DNA of 64,000 nt from Curvibacter microcysteis. GTDB taxonomy: Bacteria > Pseudomonadota > Gammaproteobacteria > Burkholderiales > Burkholderiaceae_C. The DNA lies in the NCBI RefSeq assembly GCF_028649455.1, contig NZ_JAQSIO010000004.1, forward strand, positions 434,001 to 498,000, in the 5' to 3' direction. The notes under the pieces are model-generated. The model had not been told where the DNA came from. It saw only the letters and a program-made list of their open reading frames with translations, and did no database searches. Numbering within the stretch: position 1 is the first letter of the stretch; every line of letters starts with the position of its first letter. A program made the translations under genes and the position numbers. This document shows positions 36,526 to 47,065 of the stretch, piece after piece.

Positions 36526-38079
36526 TCAGCCGACCAGCGCCGGTTCGACCTCGTCACGCAGGACAGGCCGGGCCAGTGGCTGCGCCTGCACACCGCCAGC
36601 GAGCTGCCACACCGCCCGTTGGCCGCGCTGTCGCAGGGCCTGCCAGGCTTGGGCGCTGCGCTGACCGCTTTGGCACAGCAGCAGCCAAGGCTGATCAGGT
36701 GCCAGCCCCACCGGGGCGGCCCGGTCTTGCATCAGGTCGGCCAAAGGCCAAGACAGGATGGGGCGATCCCACTGCGCCAACTGGGTGCAGGCGGCATGCT
36801 CCTGCGCACTGCGCACATCCACCCAACAGGCCTGCGGGTGCCGGGCACTGAACGCCGCCAGCGCGTGGCCCGACAGGGCGGCGCTCTGGGCCTCGGCCAG
36901 TTGCTGGGCGCAATGGCGCAGGCGCTCACACAAGGCGTCCACCTGCTCCGCCCGGGTACACAGGCTCAAGGACAAGCGAACGGCCGCGCGGGCCAGGCCC
37001 TCGTCACAGCCCATGGCTTGCAAGACAAAGCTGGGCTGGGCCTGGGCAGTTGAGCAGGCACTGCCGGCGCTGACCTGCAGGTCGGCGGCGTCCAGCCAAG
37101 CCGTGAGCGCCGCACACGCCGGGCCAGGCACGGAGAAGTTGAGCGTGGTCGGCAGGCTGTGCGCCAGCGGGGCATTGAACACGACGCCTGGGAAACAGGC
37201 CTGCAAACAAGCGCAGATTTGCGCGCGGTAGGCCTGCAAAGTGCTGAGGCTGCAGAAGGTGTCTCCGCGCTGCAGGGCCTGCAGCACCGCGCCCAGGGCC
37301 GCGATGCCAGGCATGTTTTCAGTGCCGGAGCGCAGACCGCCCTCTTGCCCACCGCCCGCCATCAAGGGCGTGTAAGGGGCGCCCGTGCGCACATACAGCA
37401 GGCCAATGCCCTTGGGGGCGTGCAGCTTGTGCCCGGAAAAGGGCGCGTAGTCGATGCGCCGCTGCGCCAGCTTCAAGTCCAGTTTGCCCAGGGCCTGCAC
37501 GCCGTCCACCAGCCACAGCGCAGAGCTCCCGGCATCGATCAAAGCCTGCTCGATGCCATCCAGGTCGGAGACGACACCGGTTTCGTTGTTGGCGGCCATG
37601 GTGCAGAGCATGGCCGTGTCAGGCAGCCAGGCCCGCAGGCTGGCCAGGTCATGCCGGCCCATGGCATCGACCGGCAACGCGCGCAGCTCCAGACCCAAGC
37701 CCAAGACTTGGTTCCAGTGGGCCAGGCTTTGCGGCACCGCTTTGTGCTCAGTGGCGCCATAGACCAGCAGTCGCCCCATGGGCTGACCTTGCGCCCGCCG
37801 CTGGCGCCACGCGCACAGAGCCGACAGCACGGCAGTCTGGATGCCTTCAGTGGCGCCACTCACAAACATCAAATCGCCTTGCGGCGCCCCCAGCACCTCG
37901 CGGGCTCGTTGGCGCACCGTGTCCAGCACCGCACGCGCTTCCCGACCACGGGCATGGCTGCTGCTGGGGTTGCCATAGGCGCTGAGCATGGCCTGCAGCG
38001 CGGCCTCGGCCGCCTCGGGCAACACCGGGCTGGTGGCGTTGAAATCGAAATACAAAGCGGGCAAAACCGAGGCATTCAT
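36526..38079 (-). CDS. cysteine desulfurase fused to a C-terminal rhodanese domain
   Basis: A 517-aa fusion. Residues 1-390 are a NifS/IscS-type PLP cysteine desulfurase: YFDFNATSPV at the start, PLP-lysine in PFSGHKLHAPKG (K218), and a short active-site loop with the persulfide cysteine in SAGSACST (C342). Residues about 405-500 are a rhodanese-like domain with the active-site loop CQSGQRS (C469). The arrangement suggests sulfur is released from cysteine and passed to the rhodanese cysteine. It is divergent from an Lrp-type regulator with an Lrp box in the shared gap. Lying among purine genes, it might supply sulfur for the Mo cofactor of xanthine dehydrogenase (inference) or act in cysteine catabolism or tRNA thiolation. 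Confidence 0.88.
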   Translation of the reverse strand: MNASVLPALYFDFNATSPVLPEAAEAALQAMLSAYGNPSSSHARGREARAVLDTVRQRAREVLGAPQGDLMFVSGATEGIQTAVLSALCAWRQRRAQGQPMGRLLVYGATEHKAVPQSLAHWNQVLGLGLELRALPVDAMGRHDLASLRAWLPDTAMLCTMAANNETGVVSDLDGIEQALIDAGSSALWLVDGVQALGKLDLKLAQRRIDYAPFSGHKLHAPKGIGLLYVRTGAPYTPLMAGGGQEGGLRSGTENMPGIAALGAVLQALQRGDTFCSLSTLQAYRAQICACLQACFPGVVFNAPLAHSLPTTLNFSVPGPACAALTAWLDAADLQVSAGSACSTAQAQPSFVLQAMGCDEGLARAAVRLSLSLCTRAEQVDALCERLRHCAQQLAEAQSAALSGHALAAFSARHPQACWVDVRSAQEHAACTQLAQWDRPILSWPLADLMQDRAAPVGLAPDQPWLLLCQSGQRSAQAWQALRQRGQRAVWQLAGGVQAQPLARPVLRDEVEPALVG

Positions 38080-38164
38080 GGCGCGAAATGGAGCAAAGTC
38101 AGGACGCTTTCAGTCTAAAAAGCCCCGCCATGAAAATAATTTCTTAATGCACTCCTAAAATCCA

Positions 38165-38194
38165 TTGAAAGAGAATATTTTTCTCCATTACAAA
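38165..38194 (+). promoter_or_regulatory. promoter of the Lrp-type regulator
   Basis: -35 TTGAAA (38165-38170), 18-nt spacer, -10 TACAAA (38189-38194), 11 nt before the ATG. The Lrp box fills the spacer. Confidence 0.6.
38171..38185. promoter_or_regulatory. Lrp box
   Basis: GAGAATATTTTTCTC agrees with 13 of 15 positions of the E. coli Lrp consensus YAGHAWATTWTDCTR, failing only at the outer bases, which pair with each other here. It sits between the -35 and -10 of the regulator gene, so binding should block that promoter, and it is 92 nt from the divergent desulfurase start codon. Confidence 0.7.
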
Positions 38195-38205
38195 TTTATT
38201 TGAGC

Positions 38206-38667
38206 ATGGACCGCATCGACCTTCAGATTTTGGAAGAACTTCAGCGCGACAGCCAAGTGCCGATTGCACAGCTGGCCGAGCGGGTCGGCCTGTCGTCCAC
38301 GCCCTGCTGGAAGCGGGTCAAGCGCCTGGAGGACGAAGGCGTGATCGAACGCCGCGTGGCCATCGTGAACCGCAAAAAAGTGGGCCTGCCCATCACCGTG
38401 TTCGTCAGCCTTCGGCTGGCCCAGCACGAAGAACGCGGGCTGGCCCAGTTCGCCGCGGCCGTGACTGCCCTGCCGGAGGTGCAAGAGTTCCACCGCATGA
38501 GCGGCGATGTGGACTACCTGCTCAAGGTGGTGACGCACAGCATGGAGGGCTATGACGCCTTCTATAAAAAGCTGATCCGCGTGGGCGCCCTGTCGGGGGT
38601 GTCCTCGGCCTTCTCCATGGAGCAGATCAAAAGTACCACCGCCCTGCCCTTGGGTGCCCTGAACTGA
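38206..38667 (+). CDS. Lrp/AsnC-family regulator
   Basis: A 153-aa feast/famine regulator. The N-terminal winged HTH (DRIDLQILEELQRDSQVPIA, then GLSSTPCWKRVKRLEDEGVI) is followed by the RAM ligand domain with GDVDYLLKVVTHSMEGYDAF. It most resembles the branch that controls cysteine or alanine catabolic genes (DecR/BkdR-like). Its divergent neighbour is a cysteine desulfurase, so cysteine is a reasonable effector guess. The start is ATG 38206 rather than TTG 38200. Confidence 0.93.
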   Translation: MDRIDLQILEELQRDSQVPIAQLAERVGLSSTPCWKRVKRLEDEGVIERRVAIVNRKKVGLPITVFVSLRLAQHEERGLAQFAAAVTALPEVQEFHRMSGDVDYLLKVVTHSMEGYDAFYKKLIRVGALSGVSSAFSMEQIKSTTALPLGALN

Positions 38668-38680
38668 GGGGGCGGCCCGC

Positions 38681-39805
38681 TCAGCGCAACCGACCCTGCA
38701 CGCCCTCGACCAACCAGTCGATTTGCAGGATTTGCGCGTCGCTGAGCTGGCTGTGCGCGGGGATCACGGTGCGGCCCTGGTTGTCCCGCACCGGCTGGGC
38801 GCCCGCCGCGAAAGGCTGCAGGCGCCCGGCAGCCAGGTCCTGCTGGCGCGCCAGCACCTCCGCCTGCACCGCCTTGGGCACCCGTGGACCAAAGTCGCCG
38901 ACGCGGACCATGCCCTCGCGCACCCCGCCCCACACCGAGCCACTTTGCCAGCGCCCCTCCAGCACCGCCTTGACGCGGCGCGTGTCGTACTCGCCCCACT
39001 GGTGGGTCACAGCCAGAATCTGCGCGTCGGGCGCCACGCGGCGCATGTCGGAGTGGTAGGCCACCGCCAGTTGGCCACGCTCTTGCGCGGCCGCCATGAC
39101 CGCGGTGGAGCCGGTGTGGAAGGCGAGCACGTCAGCGCCCTGGTTCATCAGGGTCATGGCCGCGTCACGCTCGCGCGGCGGATCGAACCAGGCGTTGAGC
39201 CAGACCACCTTGACGCTGGCTTGCGGGTTGACCGAGCGCAGGCCCAGCGTGAAAGCATTCAGGCCCTGCAACACCTCGGGAATGGGAAAGCCCGCCACAT
39301 AGCCCGCGACCTGGCTGCGCGTCATGCGCCCGGCTGCGATGCCCGCCAGGTAGCGACCCTCGAAATAGCGGGCATTGGCCACGGCCACGTTGGCGGCCGT
39401 CTTGTAGCCGGTGATGGACTCGAACTTCACGTTGGGAAAGTCCCGCGCCACCTTGAGCGTGGGCTCCATGTAGCCAAAGCTGGGCGTGAAGATGATGTGG
39501 TGGCCTTGCTGCGCCAGGTCGCGGATCACGCGCTCGGCGTCCGCGCCCTCGGGCACATCCTCGACATAGGTGGTTTTGACCCGCTGGCCCAGCGACGCCT
39601 GCACCGCCTGACGGCCCGACTCGTGCTGGCGCACCCAACCGGCTTCGGTGATGGGCGCGACATAGACAAACGCGGCCTTCAGGGGCTCACTGTCCGTGAA
39701 CGGAGTCGTGGGGGTTTGGGCCAAGGCCGGGAGAGCGGCCAGCGCCGAGAGAAAACAAGCAGCCGCCAGCGCACAGGCCGGCGCGGCCACGAGGTTTTTG
39801 TACAT
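38681..39805 (-). CDS. BMP-family ABC substrate-binding protein (second copy)
   Basis: A 374-aa periplasmic protein with a Sec signal peptide (ACALAAACFLSALAALPALA, cleavage after ALA-Q) and no lipobox cysteine at the cleavage site. The BMP/PnrA-like fold is shown by AAFVYVAPITEAGWVRQHE, GADAERVIRDLAQQGHHIIF, GYMEPTLKVARDFPNVKFE and FPIPEVLQGLNAFTLG. It is clearly paralogous to the lipoprotein BMP encoded at 42150-43310 but diverged in binding-pocket regions (for example GSTA in place of TDSP). It has no transporter genes of its own beside it, so it may feed the same importer with a different purine. It is followed on the minus strand by the convergent Lrp gene. Confidence 0.9.
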   Translation of the reverse strand: MYKNLVAAPACALAAACFLSALAALPALAQTPTTPFTDSEPLKAAFVYVAPITEAGWVRQHESGRQAVQASLGQRVKTTYVEDVPEGADAERVIRDLAQQGHHIIFTPSFGYMEPTLKVARDFPNVKFESITGYKTAANVAVANARYFEGRYLAGIAAGRMTRSQVAGYVAGFPIPEVLQGLNAFTLGLRSVNPQASVKVVWLNAWFDPPRERDAAMTLMNQGADVLAFHTGSTAVMAAAQERGQLAVAYHSDMRRVAPDAQILAVTHQWGEYDTRRVKAVLEGRWQSGSVWGGVREGMVRVGDFGPRVPKAVQAEVLARQQDLAAGRLQPFAAGAQPVRDNQGRTVIPAHSQLSDAQILQIDWLVEGVQGRLR

Positions 39806-39905
39806 GGTGTTCCTCTACATGTCCCCAAAGAAAAACGCGCACCGGTGGGGCCTCGGTGCGCGCTGCGTATTTTAAGGGCCGGGCCTCAGCCCGGCCTGAG
39901 CCAGG

Positions 39906-42027
<2,122 letters not shown>

Positions 42028-42090
42028 CAACAGGGTTCTTTCGCAGGTCCAGACCAGTTCAGAGCGCGGCGTCGCGGGGCGCCCCAAGTG

Positions 42091-42118
42091 AAAAGAGCTG
42101 CCCCAAGGGGCAGCTCTT
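42091..42118 (-). terminator. intrinsic terminator after the BMP lipoprotein gene
   Basis: A 12-bp perfect stem AAGAGCTGCCCC / GGGGCAGCTCTT with a 2-nt loop and TT on the minus strand. It separates the importer unit from the Rieske and deaminase genes. Confidence 0.8.
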
Positions 42119-42149
42119 GCAGCGATGGGGCAGGCCCCACCGGTTTGGC

Positions 42150-43310
42150 TTACTTCTTGTCGCCGCCCGGGACCTTGCCTTCCACGCCCTTGACGTAGAA
42201 GTTGACACCACCCAGGAACTTGTCGTCGGCCACTTCGTCGGCCTTCAGCACGTCCTTGCCGTCTTGGCCCTTGATGGGGCCCTTCCAGATGACGAAGGAG
42301 CCATCGGTCAGGCCCTTCTTGATGCCTTCAATCTTGGTCTTGATGTCGGCTGGCACGTCTTCGGCGATGGACACCACGTCGATCGCGCCTTCCTTCACAC
42401 CCCACCAGCTTTGGCCGGTGGTCCACTTGCCTTCCAGCGCGTCCTTGGTGGCCTTGATGTAGTACGGGCCCCAGTTGATGATGGCCGAAGCCAGGTGGGC
42501 CTTGGGTCCGTAGGCGGTCATGTCGGAGTCCCAACCAAAGGCGCGCTTGCCCTTTTCTTCGGCGGTCTTGAGCACTGCCGGCGAGTCGGTGTTCTGGAAC
42601 AGGATATCGGCGCCGCCGTTGATCAGGGCGGTGGCCGCTTCGGTTTCCTTGGGCGGGCTGAACCATTCGTTGACCCAGACCACCTTGGTCTTGATCTTCG
42701 GGTTCACGCTCTGGGCACCCAGGGTGAAGCTGTTGATGTTGCGGATCACTTCAGGAATCGGCACCGAGCCGACCACGCCCAAGGTGTTGGACTTGGTCAT
42801 GGCACCAGCGATCACACCCGCCATGTACGCGCCTTCGTAGGTGCGGCTGTCGTAGGTGCGCATGTTGTCGGCAGTCTTGTAGCCGGTGGCGTGTTCGAAC
42901 TTCACGTCCTTCATGTCGCCAGCCACCTTGAGCATGGACTCCATGTAGCCAAAGGTGGTGCCGAAGATCAGCTTGTTGCCTTGGCCAGCCATGTCGCGCA
43001 GCACGCGCTCGGCGTCAGCCGACTCGGGCACGCTTTCCACGAAAGAGGTCTGAATCTTGTCGCCGAATTCCTTTTCCAGCGCCTTGCGACCGTTGTCGTG
43101 GGCAAAGGACCAGCCACCGTCGCCCACCGGGCCCACGTAGGCGAAAGCGATCTTCAGTGGCTCAGGCTTGGGTGCCGGGGCTGCCGCCGCCGGGGCCGGA
43201 GCCGGTGCGGGTGCCGGCTCTTCCTTCTTGCCACAACCCACCAAGGCGGCCGCAGCCACAGCCGACAGCGCGGCTACCTTGAGCAGGGATCGTTTATTCA
43301 GGTCAGTCAT
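42150..43310 (-). CDS. BMP-family ABC substrate-binding lipoprotein (purine nucleoside type)
   Basis: A 386-aa lipoprotein. The signal peptide ends in a lipobox (AAAALVGC, Cys at about 26) followed by a KKEEP segment and a Pro/Ala linker (PAPAPAPAAAAPAPKPEP). The mature domain is BMP/PnrA-like: IAFAYVGPVGDGGWSFAHD, GYMESMLKVAGDMKDVKFEH, GYKTADNMRTYDSRTYEGAY and VGSVPIPEVIRNINSFTLGA. It should deliver purine nucleosides to the permeases encoded immediately upstream. A weak promoter candidate lies in the 90-nt gap before it, which would allow extra expression of the binding protein. Confidence 0.93.
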   Translation of the reverse strand: MTDLNKRSLLKVAALSAVAAAALVGCGKKEEPAPAPAPAPAAAAPAPKPEPLKIAFAYVGPVGDGGWSFAHDNGRKALEKEFGDKIQTSFVESVPESADAERVLRDMAGQGNKLIFGTTFGYMESMLKVAGDMKDVKFEHATGYKTADNMRTYDSRTYEGAYMAGVIAGAMTKSNTLGVVGSVPIPEVIRNINSFTLGAQSVNPKIKTKVVWVNEWFSPPKETEAATALINGGADILFQNTDSPAVLKTAEEKGKRAFGWDSDMTAYGPKAHLASAIINWGPYYIKATKDALEGKWTTGQSWWGVKEGAIDVVSIAEDVPADIKTKIEGIKKGLTDGSFVIWKGPIKGQDGKDVLKADEVADDKFLGGVNFYVKGVEGKVPGGDKK

Positions 43311-43355
43311 GTCATTTCCTTCTTGGGGTGGGCGACAGGGGTTGAGAAAATTTTG

Positions 43356-43385
43356 ATTATCCGGTCAAGAAAAACAAATCAGCAA
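43356..43385 (-). promoter_or_regulatory. possible internal promoter before the BMP lipoprotein gene
   Basis: Minus strand: -35 TTGCTG (43385-43380), 18-nt spacer, -10 GATAAT (43361-43356). Weak -35, good -10; the position fits separate expression of the binding protein. Confidence 0.35.
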
Positions 43386-43400
43386 GCGCGTCTGCCCCGT

Positions 43401-44321
43401 TCAAGCCCCGGGATGGAAGGGCTTGCCCAGAGACGCAGGCATGTTGATCCGGATCCAGGCCGGGTTGCGGGAGATCAGGGCCAGCACCACGATGGTGGCC
43501 AGGTAGGGCAGCATGCTCAACACCTGGCTGGGCACGTTGACCCCCACCCCTTGCAAATGGAACTGCAGCATGGTCACGCCGCCAAACAGGTAAGCCCCAA
43601 GCAACACCCGTGCCGGGCGCCAGGTGGCGAAGGTGGTCAAGGCCAGGGCAATCCAACCGCGACCGGCCACCATGCCCTCGACCCACAGCGGGGTGTAGGC
43701 AATCGAAATGAAGGCGCCCGCCAGGCCGCACAGCGCACCGCCCGTGACCACCGCCGCCAGGCGGATGCGGCGCACCGGGTAGCCCAGGGCGTGGGCCGAC
43801 TCAGGCGACTCGCCCACCGAGCGCAAGACCAGGCCGGTGCGCGAGCGGTACAGGACCCAGGTCAGCGCCAGCGTCAATGCCATCGCCCCATAGACCAGCG
43901 GGTGCTGGCGAAACAGGGCCGAGCCCAGCAACGGGATGTCACTGAGGTAAGGCACAGCAAACTGTGTGCGCTCCGGCAGCTTGGCCTGCACATAGCTGAT
44001 GCCTGCAAAGGCCGAGAAGCCCACGCCAAACAGGCTCAGCGCCAGGCCGGTGGCGTATTGGTTGGTGTTGAGCCAGATCACCAGCCAACCAAACACCGCC
44101 GCCAGCAAGGCCCCTGCGCCCATGCCGGCCAAGAAGCCCAGCGTGTCGCTGCCGGTGTGGACCACCGTGGCAAAGCCCGCAATGGCCGAGCACAGCATCA
44201 CGCCCTCGGCACCCAGGTTGACGATCCCGGCCTTCTCATTGATGAGCAGGCCCAAGGCCGCGATGGCCAGCACGGTGCCCGCATTCAGCGTGGCCCCCAG
44301 AAGCAGTGCATAGGACTCCAT
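43401..44321 (-). CDS. BMP-type ABC importer permease (NupQ/YufQ-like)
   Basis: A 306-aa inner-membrane permease of the BPD_transp_2 (RbsC/LivM-like) family with about nine hydrophobic segments. LLINEKAGIVNLGAEGVML (about 25-43) and the loop GRGWIALALTTFATWRP are family hallmarks of the second permease of nucleoside importers such as NupOPQ. Its ATG shares one base with the stop codon of the preceding permease gene (TGATG). Confidence 0.92.
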   Translation of the reverse strand: MESYALLLGATLNAGTVLAIAALGLLINEKAGIVNLGAEGVMLCSAIAGFATVVHTGSDTLGFLAGMGAGALLAAVFGWLVIWLNTNQYATGLALSLFGVGFSAFAGISYVQAKLPERTQFAVPYLSDIPLLGSALFRQHPLVYGAMALTLALTWVLYRSRTGLVLRSVGESPESAHALGYPVRRIRLAAVVTGGALCGLAGAFISIAYTPLWVEGMVAGRGWIALALTTFATWRPARVLLGAYLFGGVTMLQFHLQGVGVNVPSQVLSMLPYLATIVVLALISRNPAWIRINMPASLGKPFHPGA

Positions 44322-45400
44322 CAGTGGGCCCCTCCCTTGGAACGTGGGCTGACCCAGCGCACGCGGTACGCAATCAGCGTGTCGCAGGCCAGCAGGGTGA
44401 AGAGCAACAGCCCCTGGAACACACCCGTCAGCGACTTGGGCAGGCCCAGGCGCGACTGCGCCAGCTCACCACCGATGTAGAACATGCTCATCAAGATCGC
44501 CGAGAACACCATGCCCACCGGGTGCAAGCGCCCCACATAGGCCACGATGATGGCGGCAAAACCGTAGCCGGCGGGCACGTAGGGGGTGAGCTGGCCGATC
44601 GGGCCGGTCACTTCCAAAGCGCCCGCCAAGCCGGCAGCGCCGCCCGAGACCAGCAGGGCCAGCCACAGCGCCCGGCGCGACGAGAAGCCGGCATAGCGCG
44701 CGGCCGCCGGGGCCAGACCGCCCACCTGCTGGGCAAAGCCCGCCTTGGTGCGGAACAGGAAGATCCACAGCGCGGCCGAGCCCACCAAGGCCATGATCAG
44801 GCCGATGCTGACGCGCGAGCCCTTCATGAGGCGCGGGATCTGCGTCACGGTATCGAACATCTTGGTCTGCGGGAAGTTGTAGCCCGCGGGGTCCTTCCAA
44901 GGCCCGTAGACCAGGTAGCCCAGCAGCTGCACCGCCACGTAGACCAGCATCAGGCTGACCAGGATTTCGCTGGCATTGAAGCGGTCGCGCAGCAGCGCGG
45001 TGATCGCCGCCCAGGCCATGCCCCCCAGCACGCCGGCCAGCAAGATGGGCACGATGATCCAGGCGCTGCTGCCTTTGTCAGCCATCAAGGCCACGCCGCC
45101 CGCAGCCAGGGCGCCAATGACAAACTGCCCCTCGGCGCCGATGTTCCAGACGTTGGAACGGTAGCACACGGCCAGGCCCAGCGCGATCAGCAGCAGGGGC
45201 GTGGCCTTGACCATCAACTCGCCAATCGCGTAGGCGTTCTTCAGGGGCTCCCAGAAAAAGACCAGCAGGCCGCGCACCGGGTCTTTGCCCAGGGCCATGA
45301 AGAGCAACACGCCGATCAGCACGGTCACCGCCAGCGCCAGCACCGGCGAGCCCAGGCTCCACCAGCGCGAGGCCTGGGGCCGGGGTTCAAGCTTGAACAT
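44321..45400 (-). CDS. BMP-type ABC importer permease (NupP/YufP-like)
   Basis: A 359-aa permease of the BPD_transp_2 family. VCYRSNVWNIGAEGQFVIGA (about 80-99) and FNASEILVSLMLVYVA are diagnostic for the first permease of the purine nucleoside group. It overlaps the ATPase gene by 14 nt upstream and abuts the second permease gene downstream, so all are translated from one message. Confidence 0.92.
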   Translation of the reverse strand: MFKLEPRPQASRWWSLGSPVLALAVTVLIGVLLFMALGKDPVRGLLVFFWEPLKNAYAIGELMVKATPLLLIALGLAVCYRSNVWNIGAEGQFVIGALAAGGVALMADKGSSAWIIVPILLAGVLGGMAWAAITALLRDRFNASEILVSLMLVYVAVQLLGYLVYGPWKDPAGYNFPQTKMFDTVTQIPRLMKGSRVSIGLIMALVGSAALWIFLFRTKAGFAQQVGGLAPAAARYAGFSSRRALWLALLVSGGAAGLAGALEVTGPIGQLTPYVPAGYGFAAIIVAYVGRLHPVGMVFSAILMSMFYIGGELAQSRLGLPKSLTGVFQGLLLFTLLACDTLIAYRVRWVSPRSKGGAH

Positions 45401-46976
45401 GGTTCACCTCCGCAGCAGCGGCGGGCGCCTGCGCCAGTTCACCCAGGTGCGCTTGCACCGACTCATTCCACAGTCCACTCATCCATTCGCCGATCTTCTC
45501 GACCGTGGCCTGCGCGCGCGGCACCGAGGGCGACAAGCGTCCCTTGGCGATCACATGCAGGCGGTCGCTGATTTCAAACAACTCATCCAGCTCTTCGCTC
45601 ACCACCAAGACCGCGCAGCCCGCATCGCGCAAGGCCAGGATCTCGCCCCGGATCTGCGCGGCCGCGCCCACGTCCACCCCCCAGGTGGGCTGGGACACGA
45701 TCAGCAGCTTGGGCTTGGCGTCGATCTCACGGCCCACGATGAACTTCTGCAGGTTGCCACCCGACAGCGACTTGGCCGCTGCATGGGGACCACCCGCCTT
45801 GACGTTGAAGCGGCGGATGATGTCCGCCGCCTGCGCTTCCAGCTTGCCCAAGCTGAGCCAGCCGCCCGCGCCCACCGCCTCGCTGCGGGTCAGCAGCAGG
45901 TTGTGCGCCAGGCCCATGGTGGGCACAGCGCCACGGCCCAGGCGCTCCTCGGGCACAAAGTGCAGGCCCAGAGCCCGGCGCGCCTGGGGCGCCAGCGCCC
46001 CGGCGTCTTGGCCGGCCACACGGATGGCGGCCGGCGCGGCTCGGGTGTCCTCACCCGAGAGCGCATACAGAAGCTCTTGCTGGCCATTGCCCGACACCCC
46101 GGCAATGCCCACCACCTCGCCCGCGCGCACGTCCAGCTGCACATCGATCAGGTCGACGCCAAACTGGTCCTGGCGCGGCAGCGACAAGCCCTGGACCCCC
46201 AGCACGGTGCCACCCAACTGGGCGGGGCGGTGCTGCAGCGCGGGTGGCTCGGCACCGATCATCAGGCGCGACAGCGAGGCATTCGACTCCTCGGCCGGGT
46301 TGCACACGCCGGTGACCTTGCCGCCACGCAGCACGGTGCAGGCCGTGCACAGCTCGCGGATCTCATGCAATTTGTGGCTGATGTAGAGGATGCTGCAGCC
46401 TTCAGAGGCCAGCTTCTTGAGCACCACAAACAGCTTCTCGACCGCCTGCGGGGTCAGCACCGAGGTGGGCTCGTCCAGGATCAGCAGCTGAGGGTCGGTC
46501 AACAAGGCACGGATGATCTCGACCCGCTGCATCTCGCCCACCGACAAGGTGTGAACCGGTCGCGAAGGGTCGATGTCCAGGCCGTACTCGGCGGCTTTTT
46601 GGCTGATGCGCCGCGTCACCTCGGCCAGCGTGAGGTGGCGGTCCAAGCCGAGCCACACGTTCTCGGCCACGGTCAAGGTGTCAAACAGGCTGAAATGCTG
46701 GAACACCATGCTGATGCCCAGGGCCCGCGCCTCCTGCGGATTGCGCACCCGCACCGGCTGGCCGTTGAAAAGCACCGTGCCTTCGTCAGGCTTGACCGAG
46801 CCATAAATGATCTTCATCAGGGTGGACTTGCCAGCCCCGTTCTCGCCCAGCACAGCATGGGTTTCGCCGGGCTGCACGGTCAGCGACACCGCGCTGTTGG
46901 CCACCACCGCCGGGTAGCGCTTGGTGATGCCTTGCAGCACCAGGCGGGCGCTAGGGGGGGAATCGTGCGTGTTCAT
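45387..46976 (-). CDS. ABC importer ATPase with two nucleotide-binding domains (NupO-like)
   Basis: A 529-aa double ATPase. NBD1 has Walker A GENGAGKST, signature LSVGEMQRVEIIRAL and Walker B LLILDEPTSVL. NBD2 lacks a canonical Walker A (GVSGNGQQEL, normal for this family), with signature LSGGNLQKFIVGREI and QPTWGVDVGA, where family members usually have an Arg in place of the Trp. The start is ATG 46976, with a seven-C run a few codons in. First gene of the importer operon; it lies 89 nt downstream of the LysR gene stop on the same strand. Confidence 0.93.
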   Translation of the reverse strand: MNTHDSPPSARLVLQGITKRYPAVVANSAVSLTVQPGETHAVLGENGAGKSTLMKIIYGSVKPDEGTVLFNGQPVRVRNPQEARALGISMVFQHFSLFDTLTVAENVWLGLDRHLTLAEVTRRISQKAAEYGLDIDPSRPVHTLSVGEMQRVEIIRALLTDPQLLILDEPTSVLTPQAVEKLFVVLKKLASEGCSILYISHKLHEIRELCTACTVLRGGKVTGVCNPAEESNASLSRLMIGAEPPALQHRPAQLGGTVLGVQGLSLPRQDQFGVDLIDVQLDVRAGEVVGIAGVSGNGQQELLYALSGEDTRAAPAAIRVAGQDAGALAPQARRALGLHFVPEERLGRGAVPTMGLAHNLLLTRSEAVGAGGWLSLGKLEAQAADIIRRFNVKAGGPHAAAKSLSGGNLQKFIVGREIDAKPKLLIVSQPTWGVDVGAAAQIRGEILALRDAGCAVLVVSEELDELFEISDRLHVIAKGRLSPSVPRAQATVEKIGEWMSGLWNESVQAHLGELAQAPAAAAEVNHVQA

Positions 46977-47065
46977 GCGCGGGATTTTCTCAAAAATCGG
47001 GGGCTCATCGGCGACTCCTCCAGAGGCAACACAAGGACATCTTGGCGTGGTTGGGACATCAGGCG

